From the NCBI GenBank assembly GCA_000333855.2, contig CM007317.1, positions 340,943 to 404,942 of the forward strand: 64,000 nucleotides of DNA. Direction: 5' to 3'. The notes below the pieces were generated by a model. It saw only the letters and a list, made by a program, of their open reading frames with translations. It searched no databases and was not told where the DNA came from. This document shows positions 10,544 to 21,785 of the stretch, in pieces; position 1 is the first letter of the stretch; each line of letters starts with the position of its first letter. The position numbers and the translations under genes were made by a program. This DNA comes from Endotrypanum monterogeii (Eukaryota > Euglenozoa > Kinetoplastea > Trypanosomatida > Trypanosomatidae).

Positions 10544-13500
10544 AGCGCAGAGGTGCAATGGAGAATGAGTAGAATAGAGTACGGTGTGGGGAGGGGAATG
10601 GGGGTCTGGGATATTGCAATGCCCGGGGATAAGCTATCGAAGTGTCTTGGAGAGGTAGGGTTTCATTGAAAAACCAGAGACTAATGGAACTTACACACAC
10701 ACACACACACACACACACAAAGGGTTTGATTGAGAGGCACACACACTTTTATATCATTTGACTTGCTCCGTCATTACACAAAGCTCCTTTCCCCCCAATT
10801 CCTTTCCTCTTTTTGTTCTCCCCGCCCCGCATTATTTCTGCATTCTTTTCGCAACCGTTGCCTGCTCAGTTTCACTCCAAAACTGTTCTCTTCTTGCCCT
10901 ATGCACCTGGGGGACAGATTCATGTCCGCTTGCCTTTCCCAGCATCTTTTCGGAAAAAAAAAAGAATGTTTTCTGCCTTTGGATGGGTGATTCGGTTACA
11001 TAAATGAGAACGCATTCTTTGTACATGTGCTTCTGTGTCTGCCCATGGGCGTCTTGGCTTGTTTCATTGATCTTACTGCCCTGGCGTGCCTGTCTCTGTG
11101 AGGAATTTCTATTTTCTTCCGTTGCACTATGCGTACTTGAAGTTTTCTGTGTTGTATTAGACAAATACAATCTTTGTGAAAAGATCGGACATCATAAACG
11201 GCAGTGAGGAGGGGAGGGGGAGGAAGGGTTTTCTTGCTACCGGCGCCACTGGCAAATGATGTAGTGACATTTCGATGGTATTTTCCGTTGTGTGTGCAGA
11301 TGCATTTTTTCCTTCATGTTGTTGATTCAGAGGCAAGTGTTTATTCTTGCTTTTAAGGTGACGTGAGCGAGTGCTCATATTCTTTTGTACACGAAAACCC
11401 CTTCCCCCCTCCCCCTCTTTTTTCAGGCGCCACGCCCATCGCGGTCGAGGAAGTGCTATGTCGTTCACATTCCGCGTGTGTATCTGTGGATGTGCTTGAG
11501 TTGTTTCATTGCCAGTCGGTACCTTCTGCGTTGGTGCATTTTGATCAGCTCCTTCTCGTCGCGCTTTGGCGGGATGCGTACTGCTTCAAACAGATGTCAC
11601 TGTGCTGCGTACGTGTCACACCGTAGGGATAACACTAGCAGAGCCACGGAATCGTTTCTTCCCCTCCACACACATTTCGTTGCGCTCCCAGAAAAAGTGG
11701 GTATGGGTATGGGAAGGGCGGCGACAAGTAGACAGTAGTGGTTGTTTGGGCAGATATCCCTTATTCCCTACTGCACACACGCACATCTTTGGAGTTCAAA
11801 GAAGCCTTGGTAGGTGACCAAAGCAGCCCTACGCTGCTCTTCACTGCAGGCTAATACATTACTGCGCATACGTTTCTAGTCGATTCACCCACATCCTCTG
11901 TGGTCTCCCTCCTCCTTCGTTGCATTTCCACATATACATATGTTGCTCTTGTTGTTGTTAAGACTTACCTGATACCAGTGGGACATGTGCAGCGTACGCG
12001 ATATGGCATTGCGTAAACATGTTAGAAAAGAAGCAACAACGCCTGAACCTTTTCCTCTGAAGTGCATAGGCCGGGCTGTGTTACACTTAAAGTTTGGCAA
12101 GGTCGACGAGTTCTCAGGTGCATGGTAGGAGATAGAAAAAGAAACATTTCTGCTCCTTTCCCCACCCAGCAGCGATTACGACTGCGGTGCGTGTCATCAT
12201 GAACGGTTTATGCTAGCCACGATCTCTCCAATTCCGTTTGATTCCCCATTTTGTATTGTTCTTCATCTTGACTTTTCCTTTTCTTCTGTGATCACAAGAA
12301 CGTGCGCGTGGCGCTTTTCTGAACACGTGCGCAGAGGCTTTATATCCTTATCTGTCTGTGCGAGTGCGGCGTATATGGACGGGATATGGTGGTCGTCTCG
12401 ACTCTGTCGCAAACAAGTTCATTACAAGTTCCTAGTGGTCTCTTTTCCCCCTCCCTCCTTCATTGGTGACGGATGTAGTTACATCGAACGTTTTGGTGCA
12501 GTAGACAACACATCCGCGACACAAATTGTTCATCATACGTTGACGACATTGGCGTATTTTTTGCTCTCGTTCTGAATTGGGATTGCTCCACGATCTCAAT
12601 TCATGCCTTACGAACTAGAATATACCAAGCAAACAGAGGTTTAGGGCTCAGACGGCACTTGTTATCCTGCTCCTTTCGGGGGGGGGGCACCAGCAAAGTG
12701 GGGGGGGGAAGACTGCTGCTGCTTCTCCGCCCGTTCCCACCCCAAGACGCCTCTCGCATTTCTTTGGAGTTGCGCAGCGCCTCTTCCAGGAGACCTTCGG
12801 TAATTTCCCCCCGCACTTCTCAAAAATACCATCCCGCACCGTGTCGCGAGCGCGACGGTCGTTGGCAGAACCATCTCCCTACGGTTGCCACCAGGCCTTC
12901 AACGTATGTCTTGTGGCCCTTCAAAATATTTAGACAGAGAAAAAAAAGAGGTGCTACGAGCTGCGCGGGTGATCTACTTTTGTGAGCAGCAGGAGCCTTT
13001 TCTGAACTATGCATCGCACTACTCGAGAGACCCCAGTCGACGTAAGCTCGAAATACTTGAATTACAATAATTTTGTGTGTTTCCTTACTCCCCCCCTTTC
13101 TCCTTTGTCATACATTTTACCGCCACCCCCTTTTTTCTCCCCCTCCTCTCAGCTCTATTTGTAGTGTCCGAACACTGCACTGGATGGGCGCTCGGTGTCG
13201 TTCACAAACCAGTACCATCGAGCATGCTACCGGTCTGACTTGGAGTGCGTCATTCTGAGGCATGGTCACCCCCTCCAAATAAAAAAAAAAATTGGGCGGG
13301 TAAATAGACGATACATACTTTTTAGTATATATAACAATGTGCGCACACTATATATATATATATATATATTCTTCATCGTTTTGTCTCTCTATATTTCTCA
13401 AGTTGTCCGTGGTGCATTCGAAGACGGCCGGTGGCATTTCAAATGTTTTTTCTCCCACCCGCGACGCTGCACAAGCCAGCTAGTTACCAACGCGGTTTCG

Positions 13501-15514
13501 CAAACGCACAACTCTTAACAGGCATGTGGTCTTTTGACTTCTCTTTACATTTGTTTTTCTAAATTCGATTTCTTTCTTGTTGCTGTTATAAACTATGCGC
13601 CACCTTTTTCCACCCTCTTTCATTCTTCAGACGGACTGAGGGTAAGCACGCGATTATGAAGCCATCTCTATCCATAGAGCCGTTTTCTTCTTTTCTCGAC
13701 ATGTAATCATACAAAAAGAAAAGAATTGAATGCTCTAGTTGGAGTGAACGCGTCAGGGAGGTGGTTGGGTCTGTATTAGACCATTCACATTTTACATACC
13801 TCGCTTTGCTCCAGGCGGAGTTTCCGCCCTCCCTCGTCACCCTCTTCTTCCACTGCTAAACACGGGCGTCTAGCTCCTTTCTTTAACAAAGGATGTGAGA
13901 CTGTCTTGTATTCTGTTTTTTTTTCTTTTTCCACTCTCCTTGTTCTACATCTTCACATATGTGGTCAGCTCCTCAAGTGCTCTGGGGACTTTCTTTATCT
14001 GCCGAGTGTTGTGATGATCCCTTCTTTTCTTCACTCTCGCACATTAAATAATTCCCATTTCCCTCCCTGCACTGATCTTCAACATCTGCCGTCATCCCAT
14101 GCGGTGCGCGGCGGCTGAACCCGCTGTCCTCCCTCCCCCCCCCCCTCCGCAAGAAACCTTTACGTTGCTGAAAGCTGACATGTGCGGAGGGTTTCGTGCT
14201 TGTGATGGTGGTGGTGGTCGGGTGTAGCACCAAGGTCATCTCCTGTGCGCAACTGTGTTTTTACAGATTTGTGCAGGGGGGGGGGAGAGAGGGCGGGTAG
14301 GAGGGAAATGTTGAAGCCCTCCTTCTTCACGCTCCCCTCGTGTTCTTCTCTAGCACCGCCTTTGTTTCCATTGCTGCTCTTCTATGTAGTGCGCTACATC
14401 CTCGCCTGAGCAAAGATGTGGGGCCCGCTACGTGTATGTGTGTGTATTTGTGAAGACCTACGCGGTTGCTTTGTTGCACTACAGGAGATCGGAAGCATCG
14501 GCAAGAACAAATAAATGTTATACCTTTTTGGAACCAAACTCGAAACTGATCGACGCAGCGACTTGGGAATCGTTGGAAGAGAGCGGAGTTCTTTTTCTGT
14601 TATTTCCCGAAAATGCCGCATTACACGTCTCAGTACTGTGCGCGTGATTCGAGGTCTTGAGATTCCCTGCGCATGCACACCCACTTACTCACGCTACTCT
14701 TCTGGGCCCGTCTGTTCCTTGGCAGCGAGGTTCATGACTGCAAGTTGGAAGAAACATGCCCCTGTCTCCTACCGCATCTGGGCCCCGTCGTGGATGCAGC
14801 TGTTCTGGTGTTTCGCTACACTAGCCTCCTTGCGCAATGTCCTCACTCCCCTACACAAATTTTGTATTCGCTACTCGCTTTTCCATGTTGATGTTGTTTA
14901 TTGCATTCGAAGTCCGTCGTCTCTTTGACACACACACACACACACATACACATACACACACACACCTACGTGCGGTTTTAAACTGCTCGATTGGCACCAG
15001 AGTCCTCATTTTTTTAAAATCTTCTGTGTGTTTGCGCGCGCGGAAGAAAGAGGAGTGCAAGGTCGTCGACAATTACCTGTTCTTAAATACTCGTTTTCCC
15101 TTTACCTCTCACCTGCACCCGAAGATTTTTCTCCTCGATTACTGTAACCCGCACACACCTGGCAGCATCGCTACGATCTCGTCTTTAGGAATTTTGTTTC
15201 CACGCAGATCGCCTGTATGACCACGCGCTAGATTTGTCTTTGGGGACATCCACATTCTCTTGCATAGCTACCCTCAGCAGAATATATATATATATATATC
15301 TTCTGTTTTTCTCTTCAAAGAAAAGATTTTGCAGATCTTTCTCGCGAGCGTTGCGTACAACGTTGCCCTTCCTTTCTCCCTCCCTTTCTTCCTCCCTGCG
15401 TCATCTTGGGGAAGCTTCGGTGTCTGCCACCCTTTCCGTGTCCTTGTAACATATACATATTTTTTTTTCTTTTTTTCCTTCTGCTGAATATTGCGCTTTT
15501 TTCGTTGTTCGATT
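10544..15514. other. Intergenic region between the Skp1-like and Ca2+-ATPase genes
   Basis: Almost 5 kb with no gene I can support. It holds (CA)n at about 10693-10720 and 14930-14964, (TA)n at about 13349-13368 and 15282-15299, several G and C homopolymers, and long pyrimidine-rich stretches. Open frames are under 140 codons and lack domains. It is probably a very long 3' UTR plus 5' UTR. Confidence 0.55.
15458..15481 (+). promoter_or_regulatory. T-rich polypyrimidine tract just before the Ca2+-ATPase start
   Basis: A dense T/C tract lies about 35-55 nt before the ATG at 15515, but no AG occurs between the tract and that ATG. The first AG after it is at 15519-15520, inside codon 2. An upstream AG near 15412, preceded by its own C/T tract, is the more likely acceptor if translation starts at 15515. 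Confidence 0.4.
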
Positions 15515-18500
15515 ATGGAGAGGGAAGATGCGTTTGGATTTGTGGGCAGCGCCAAGGCTGGCAGGAGGGGCGGGGATCCTGTACGCCTCTCTGACATGGT
15601 TGGTCATAAAAGAATCGACGTTCTGATGAACGACTACAACGGTCCTGCTGGACTCCTCAACGAGCTCAACGTCCGCAGCTGCCTAGCCGGATCGTCCTCC
15701 GATGCCACAAGCTCTATAGAACATCGTAATGCAGCGATACAGCGCCATGAGCTTGGTATTGTAGCTAACTCTGTGGCAGAACGGCAGGCGCGGTATGGGG
15801 TCAACATATTACCACAGCCGCCAATGAAAAGTGTTTGGCACTTCTTCAGGGGGTCTATACTGGATGATCGGGTCGTGCAAATTTTGATAGGCGCCGCTTT
15901 CCTGTCCATCATACTCGGTTTGACGACCCCCGATTTTCGCACCGGTCAGGTGGACGTGACGGTCGGCTGGATCGAGGGGGCGGCCATTTTATTGTCGGTG
16001 ATCATCGTAACAGCTGTAAACGCGGTGAACGACTACCGCAAACAGGAGCAATTCGCAGAGATGATGCGAGCCGAAGACGCGACACGGCGCAGGGTTACTG
16101 TTTGGCGCTATGTTGCACCTAGGAACGCTGGCTGGGGCGGCGGCGTGGTTGGTGAGGGTGGTGTGGTTGGTGTAGACGGCCTTTCCTGCGTAGCGCTCGA
16201 GGTGGCAAGCTCTGAGGTAGTTGTGGGGGACGTGGTGCAGATCACCTCGGGTATGCAGCTGACGTTTGACGCTGTGCTGCTGAGCAGCCTCGGTCCTATT
16301 GTCACGGATGAGAGCAATGTTACTGGGGAGAACGATGATGTCCTCAAACAAGTGCTCACAGATCCTTTTCTTATTAGTGGGTCATCCGTCTTGGACGGGT
16401 CGGCGGAGGGAGTGGCACTGGTGTGCGCCGTGGGACCGAACTCATTCTCGGGTGAGATCGCCATGTCCATTCAGTCGACCGAAAAAAAGAATACACCACT
16501 TCAAGACCAGCTGGAGACGATGGCGGAGACTATCGGCAAGCTGGGCACCGGTGCCGCTGTCTTCACATTTGTTTCGTTGCTCGTCAAGGAGGTCTTCATG
16601 CACGTGGTGCATGGCTATCCGCTTTACGCGATGAAGTTCTTTGAAAATTTGACCACCGCCATCGCCATTGTCGTGGTTGCGGTGCCGGAAGGGCTGCCAC
16701 TGTCGGTGACTATCTCACTTGCGTACAGCATGCGACTCATGATGAAGGATGGCAACCTTGTCCGGCACTTGGCAGCGTGCGAGACCATGGGCGGGGCTAC
16801 CGTCCTATGCACAGATAAGACGGGAACCTTGACGGCCCCAGCGATGCGTGTGACGCATATGATCATGTCTGCTGTGACGCACGTACTAGACGACATGGGG
16901 AGCATCACTGGCAGCAGCCTCATCGCTTCTGGAGTGGAGGGGCCGCCGATGGCGTTGTCCACCCACCCCACATCTCTTCGCATGTTTCCCACGGAGGCAA
17001 CCACGCATGGGTTTGGGCATAATTCTGTCTCGCACAAACCGGTGAGTGGAGCCACAGCCGTTACCTTGTCTCCCCCTGGCGTGGAGCTCTTGCTGAACTG
17101 CATTGTCGCCAACGCCGTTGACCCAGAGGTGGAGCGTGCAACCAACAAGACTAGCGAGGCCCTTCTGCGCCTCTGCAATCTCATGCAACCTGCATGTAGC
17201 CATCTAAATCAGAGAGATGCACGGCTTTTCCGCCACACCCACGCTTCAATGCTGACGGTGATGAAGGACGCGAGCCGCTGTCGTCGTTTCCCGTTTAGCT
17301 CCCACAAAAAAATGAGCATGTGTATGCTGCGGCTAGCCACGTCGCCAGGTGGTGCCGGAAATGTAGGTGGCCGCACGCGACTCTATGCGACCGGCGCAGC
17401 AGAGGTCTTACTAGCGCGCTGTACGTCATACATCAACAATCAGGGTATCCCGGTGCCTCTCACTCCTGATATGCGGATCTGTCACGAGCAGGCACTGACT
17501 CAGTACACTGCCTCGGGGCTTCGGGCTGTTTGTTGCGCCTTCAGTGATGTACACAGTGCCCTCGAGGCAAACCTCTGGAGTCAACAGCCGCAGTCGTCAG
17601 AGCAAAGCGTGGCTCTAGCGATGGACAGCGAGTTATGCATGATTGCGATTATCGGTCTTGAAGAGGATGTTCGACCTGAGGTGCCTGGCGCGGTTCGTCA
17701 ATGCTTTGGAGCGGGACTTCGGGTGATCATGATCACTGGTGACGCCACTCTCACAGCCATAAACATAGCCCGCCGCTGCGGTCTTCTCCATCCTGCCTCC
17801 AGCAGCAGCAGCAGCAGCACACCTGCGAGCACGGCGCTGCTGTCTAGCCATCGTCCTCTGCACAACATAGATGTACCCAACTGGGCCTCCCCCGCTGGGA
17901 CTGCGCGGGATATCGACGACGGCTTCACCACTGCAGAGAACAAGGACTCGACCATATTTGTGAATGTGTCACCGATTTACGACGGGCGATGCGGGGGCTT
18001 CTCTGGTGCGGAGAACGAATTTCCGACTATGTCACCTCCCAGGACAGCGTGGATGAAGCAGTATCCGCCGGTAAACTTGTCAGCTCAGCAACTCATAGAC
18101 GAAGGATACGCCATGGACGGGGAGATGTTTCGGCAGCTAAGCGACTCGGAGTTGCTCCAGCAATACATTCCGCACATGCGCATTCTCGCTCGCGCTACGC
18201 CGCTGGACAAGAAGAGGCTTCTTGTCCTCCTACGCCGCGCCGACACCAACGCCGTGATTGCGATGACTGGTGATGGCACCAACGACGCGCCGGCTCTGAA
18301 GCTTAGCGACGTTGGATTTGCCATGAATGGCGGGAGTGACGTGGCGAAGCGTGCGTCTGACATCATATTGCTGAACGACAACTTCATCGGGATGGTGAAG
18401 GCGACCATGTGGGGGCGTAATGTGAAGGACAACATTCGAAAGTTTCTACAGTTTCAGCTCACGGTGAACTTCTCGGCGTGCATGGTGTCCTTCTTCGGCG

Positions 18501-19201
18501 CGGTCATGAGCGATCAAAACGTGTCACCCCTGAAGCCTGTGCAGTTCCTGTGGTTAAATCTCATCATGGACACGCTTGCCGCTCTCGCGCTGGCGACAGA
18601 GCTGCCGTGTGAGCCCATGCTTCTATCCAGGCCACCGGAGTCGAAGGGCGTCCCGATTATCGTGCCAAGCATGTGGTTCCAGATCGGCTTCCAGGGCACC
18701 TTCCAGCTAATATGTCAACTTTGTCTACTCAGCTACGGCAGCATGCTGCTGAGCTCACGTACTCCCAGTGGCGCGCTTGATGGGAAGCGGCAGAGCACTC
18801 TGCGCCACTTGAGTGATGAGCACGTCTGCTTCGTCTTCAATACATTCGTATGGATGCAAATATTCAACTTTTTCAACGCACGTCTGCTGCATCGAAGCGA
18901 ATCCTTTTTCTCCAACTGGTCGCACAGCAGCATCCTCATCGCTATCGTTGGCTCTATTGTCTTGCTACAGTTTATCATTGTCGAGTTCGGCGGCAGGGTC
19001 ATGCAAACAGTGCCGCTCACAGCGCACGAGTGGGTCTACTCAGTTCTCATCTCCAGTGGAACTCTGCCCGTTGGCGCCCTTTCGCGTATGATTTACGCCC
19101 GCTACACGAAACACGTCTTCATGCGCGAGGGGTACCCGCGAGGGTCGATGGCACGGCTGCTTCACGGCATAAAGAATGGCAAGACCAGGGGTAAATGGTA
19201 A
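15515..19201 (+). CDS. P-type Ca2+-transporting ATPase (type IIB, PMCA-like)
   Basis: This pump moves Ca2+ out of the cytosol, across the plasma membrane or into acidocalcisome/vacuole-type stores. The product is 1228 aa. Visible P-type signatures are the A-domain loop with VTGEN, the membrane motif VPEGLP at 390-395 that helps bind Ca2+, the phosphorylation loop DKTGTLT with Asp434, TGDATLTAINIARRCGLL at 741-758, and the hinge TGDGTNDAP at 918-926. Transmembrane helices fall in the normal places, including FLWLNLIMDTLAALALATE in M6. The usual KGA nucleotide-binding motif reads TGAAEV, and about 110 Ser/Thr-rich residues are inserted after residue 760. The cytosolic tail is short and basic (about 40 aa); it could bind calmodulin in a non-canonical way. 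The start is the first ATG; an in-frame TTG at 15491 was not used. A later ATG at 15596 is a possible alternative. Confidence 0.95.
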   Translation: MEREDAFGFVGSAKAGRRGGDPVRLSDMVGHKRIDVLMNDYNGPAGLLNELNVRSCLAGSSSDATSSIEHRNAAIQRHELGIVANSVAERQARYGVNILPQPPMKSVWHFFRGSILDDRVVQILIGAAFLSIILGLTTPDFRTGQVDVTVGWIEGAAILLSVIIVTAVNAVNDYRKQEQFAEMMRAEDATRRRVTVWRYVAPRNAGWGGGVVGEGGVVGVDGLSCVALEVASSEVVVGDVVQITSGMQLTFDAVLLSSLGPIVTDESNVTGENDDVLKQVLTDPFLISGSSVLDGSAEGVALVCAVGPNSFSGEIAMSIQSTEKKNTPLQDQLETMAETIGKLGTGAAVFTFVSLLVKEVFMHVVHGYPLYAMKFFENLTTAIAIVVVAVPEGLPLSVTISLAYSMRLMMKDGNLVRHLAACETMGGATVLCTDKTGTLTAPAMRVTHMIMSAVTHVLDDMGSITGSSLIASGVEGPPMALSTHPTSLRMFPTEATTHGFGHNSVSHKPVSGATAVTLSPPGVELLLNCIVANAVDPEVERATNKTSEALLRLCNLMQPACSHLNQRDARLFRHTHASMLTVMKDASRCRRFPFSSHKKMSMCMLRLATSPGGAGNVGGRTRLYATGAAEVLLARCTSYINNQGIPVPLTPDMRICHEQALTQYTASGLRAVCCAFSDVHSALEANLWSQQPQSSEQSVALAMDSELCMIAIIGLEEDVRPEVPGAVRQCFGAGLRVIMITGDATLTAINIARRCGLLHPASSSSSSSTPASTALLSSHRPLHNIDVPNWASPAGTARDIDDGFTTAENKDSTIFVNVSPIYDGRCGGFSGAENEFPTMSPPRTAWMKQYPPVNLSAQQLIDEGYAMDGEMFRQLSDSELLQQYIPHMRILARATPLDKKRLLVLLRRADTNAVIAMTGDGTNDAPALKLSDVGFAMNGGSDVAKRASDIILLNDNFIGMVKATMWGRNVKDNIRKFLQFQLTVNFSACMVSFFGAVMSDQNVSPLKPVQFLWLNLIMDTLAALALATELPCEPMLLSRPPESKGVPIIVPSMWFQIGFQGTFQLICQLCLLSYGSMLLSSRTPSGALDGKRQSTLRHLSDEHVCFVFNTFVWMQIFNFFNARLLHRSESFFSNWSHSSILIAIVGSIVLLQFIIVEFGGRVMQTVPLTAHEWVYSVLISSGTLPVGALSRMIYARYTKHVFMREGYPRGSMARLLHGIKNGKTRGKW

Positions 19202-19445
19202 CGCCTATCGCATCTCTTCAAGAAAGTAACCTCCACACACATATATCACACCATGCCCGCGTTATCGCTTGCATGTGCCGACGCTGCGCGTGCATGCCTT
19301 CCGATTTTTTGGTCTCTGGGTGGGTGAGGGACGCGGGGGGGGGGATTGGTTTACATGCGTTTGATGTGAAGGACCCACGCACACATACAACCATACACCT
19401 CACCTCTATCTTTGCCAAAGCATCCCCTTGCCCCCTCACCCCCCC

Positions 19446-20445
19446 NNNNNNNNNNNNNNNNNNNNNNNNNNNNNNNNNNNNNNNNNNNNNNNNNNNNNNN
19501 NNNNNNNNNNNNNNNNNNNNNNNNNNNNNNNNNNNNNNNNNNNNNNNNNNNNNNNNNNNNNNNNNNNNNNNNNNNNNNNNNNNNNNNNNNNNNNNNNNNN
19601 NNNNNNNNNNNNNNNNNNNNNNNNNNNNNNNNNNNNNNNNNNNNNNNNNNNNNNNNNNNNNNNNNNNNNNNNNNNNNNNNNNNNNNNNNNNNNNNNNNNN
19701 NNNNNNNNNNNNNNNNNNNNNNNNNNNNNNNNNNNNNNNNNNNNNNNNNNNNNNNNNNNNNNNNNNNNNNNNNNNNNNNNNNNNNNNNNNNNNNNNNNNN
19801 NNNNNNNNNNNNNNNNNNNNNNNNNNNNNNNNNNNNNNNNNNNNNNNNNNNNNNNNNNNNNNNNNNNNNNNNNNNNNNNNNNNNNNNNNNNNNNNNNNNN
19901 NNNNNNNNNNNNNNNNNNNNNNNNNNNNNNNNNNNNNNNNNNNNNNNNNNNNNNNNNNNNNNNNNNNNNNNNNNNNNNNNNNNNNNNNNNNNNNNNNNNN
20001 NNNNNNNNNNNNNNNNNNNNNNNNNNNNNNNNNNNNNNNNNNNNNNNNNNNNNNNNNNNNNNNNNNNNNNNNNNNNNNNNNNNNNNNNNNNNNNNNNNNN
20101 NNNNNNNNNNNNNNNNNNNNNNNNNNNNNNNNNNNNNNNNNNNNNNNNNNNNNNNNNNNNNNNNNNNNNNNNNNNNNNNNNNNNNNNNNNNNNNNNNNNN
20201 NNNNNNNNNNNNNNNNNNNNNNNNNNNNNNNNNNNNNNNNNNNNNNNNNNNNNNNNNNNNNNNNNNNNNNNNNNNNNNNNNNNNNNNNNNNNNNNNNNNN
20301 NNNNNNNNNNNNNNNNNNNNNNNNNNNNNNNNNNNNNNNNNNNNNNNNNNNNNNNNNNNNNNNNNNNNNNNNNNNNNNNNNNNNNNNNNNNNNNNNNNNN
20401 NNNNNNNNNNNNNNNNNNNNNNNNNNNNNNNNNNNNNNNNNNNNN
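19446..20445. other. Run of exactly 1000 Ns (scaffold gap)
   Basis: The round length suggests a placeholder of unknown true size. The right edge falls directly on the dispersed repeat, so the assembler probably broke at this repeat. Confidence 0.99.
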
Positions 20446-20792
20446 GCCTGACGGGCGCCCTCTCCCCCTCCCAATACACGGTCGAACCCCGCCGATTCCT
20501 ATCCGCAGGGCCTGCACCGCACTCTCTGCAATGCATGGGCCTGTCGCGACTGGGGGGAGAGGAGGGCGTGCCAGCCAGCCACGACTATTCGATCAGCAGG
20601 AGATGACGCAGCAGACTCACCGGGCGGAGGCGGGAGAGTCTGACGGACGTGTGGTTCCCTTCGATGGCACGCGTATCCTCCCAGGTAGTTGGAGGCAGGC
20701 TGCTGTGCGGACTGGTGCAAATGGGCCACAGCTGCGTAGGAGGAGGAGGGGGGAGGTGTAGGCGTTGGCCGGCTCTCGGTTGCCACGATTCT
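20446..20792 (+). repeat. Dispersed 347-bp repeat, copy 2 (truncated by gap)
   Basis: It matches 1327-1673 in direct orientation at about 99% identity by eye. Its 5' limit is unknown because it starts at the gap. The differences cluster in the first 13 bases next to the gap, which could be either sequence error or the true element boundary. It lies 1.2 kb or more downstream of the Ca2+-ATPase stop codon. Confidence 0.85.
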
Positions 20793-21633
20793 ATTGAAAT
20801 GTTCCACCGAATCAGTCGCATTTTTTTTGGTTTGCTGGTATTTTTATGGTAGGTTTGTCGATGTCAGTTTGTTTTTTTTTTAAATTATTTTTGCTGATTT
20901 GTCTGCGCAAGTAAAGGAGGTAAGAAGAGGGAAGGGTCAAGCAGGGTTGAAAATACTGTGCTAAGGATTATCTGAAGGTGTATCGGGATTGCGTCGCCAA
21001 ACCAACCTCCAAAGCAAGTTTTTCCCCTGTGCTCACTCACTTCGCTGCGACCTCGGTGTAGGTATGTGTGTGCAAAGCGTTTCTATCCCCCTTTTAGAGT
21101 GTGTTCCTCACCCCCTGACTCTTGTGTTGTAGCGCGCTTACTTACGTTTCCCTCGTGGCCATGGCCATTGACGTCCAATTGTTAACGCGAGTTTCTTTTT
21201 TTTTTTTCGAAACCTTGCTCCCCTACCTTTATCATTGCAAGTTGCTCGTAAAAGCAAGTGCTTATTGCGAAAGCGCCTCCGTCACAATTTATACCACCAC
21301 TTTTAAAACGATCCAACTTCCTTCTCCTCCTCTGTGCGGAGTCTGGCCCTACTTTGTCGCGTGTATTACCGATCTGTTGGCTAAACAGTCGTAGTGGTTT
21401 GGCCGCCCGCAAGTTGTGCAATTCCGAGTGCGAGCTTGGCCTGACAACTGAGAGGGAGAAAAATCTTCAGCCCGTCCAGGAAGCAAAGTTGAGAGCTTCA
21501 GCCAATGTCGCTGGTTGTTGTATTTCGGTCCTGCATGAATTATTGTACCCTCGCCTTCTATCCCGGCGGGAATCTAGAACTGTTCGCCTTTTCTACATTC
21601 CTCTTTTCTCCGCTCCTAAACCACATAATGTAT

Positions 21634-21643
21634 GTATATGCAC

Positions 21644-21675
<32 letters not shown>

Positions 21676-21689
21676 ATATGTATATGCAC

Positions 21690-21721
<32 letters not shown>

Positions 21722-21735
21722 ATATGTATATGCAC

Positions 21736-21767
<32 letters not shown>

Positions 21768-21785
21768 ATATGTATATGCACACAT
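21634..21785. repeat. 46-bp tandem repeat, 3.3 copies
   Basis: The motif GTATATGCACACAT recurs at 21634, 21680, 21726 and 21772, an exact 46-bp period. Three full units and a partial fourth appear identical. The unit mixes TA, TACA and GCACACA steps, so it is a minisatellite derived from or fused to TA/CA microsatellite DNA. It is open in several frames, but those peptides are only Tyr/Ile/His repeats and not genes. Confidence 0.95.

Noticed and set aside
9491..15514. In-frame TTG/GTG extensions of the Skp1-like, Ca2+-ATPase, CLC, CW and beta-tent genes
   Set aside because: Nuclear trypanosomatid genes start at ATG; the added residues are encoded by pyrimidine-tract or leader sequence.
19195..20761. 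Apparent 366-449-codon open frames on both strands across the N gap
   Set aside because: They consist almost entirely of undetermined residues; the Ns create the open frame.
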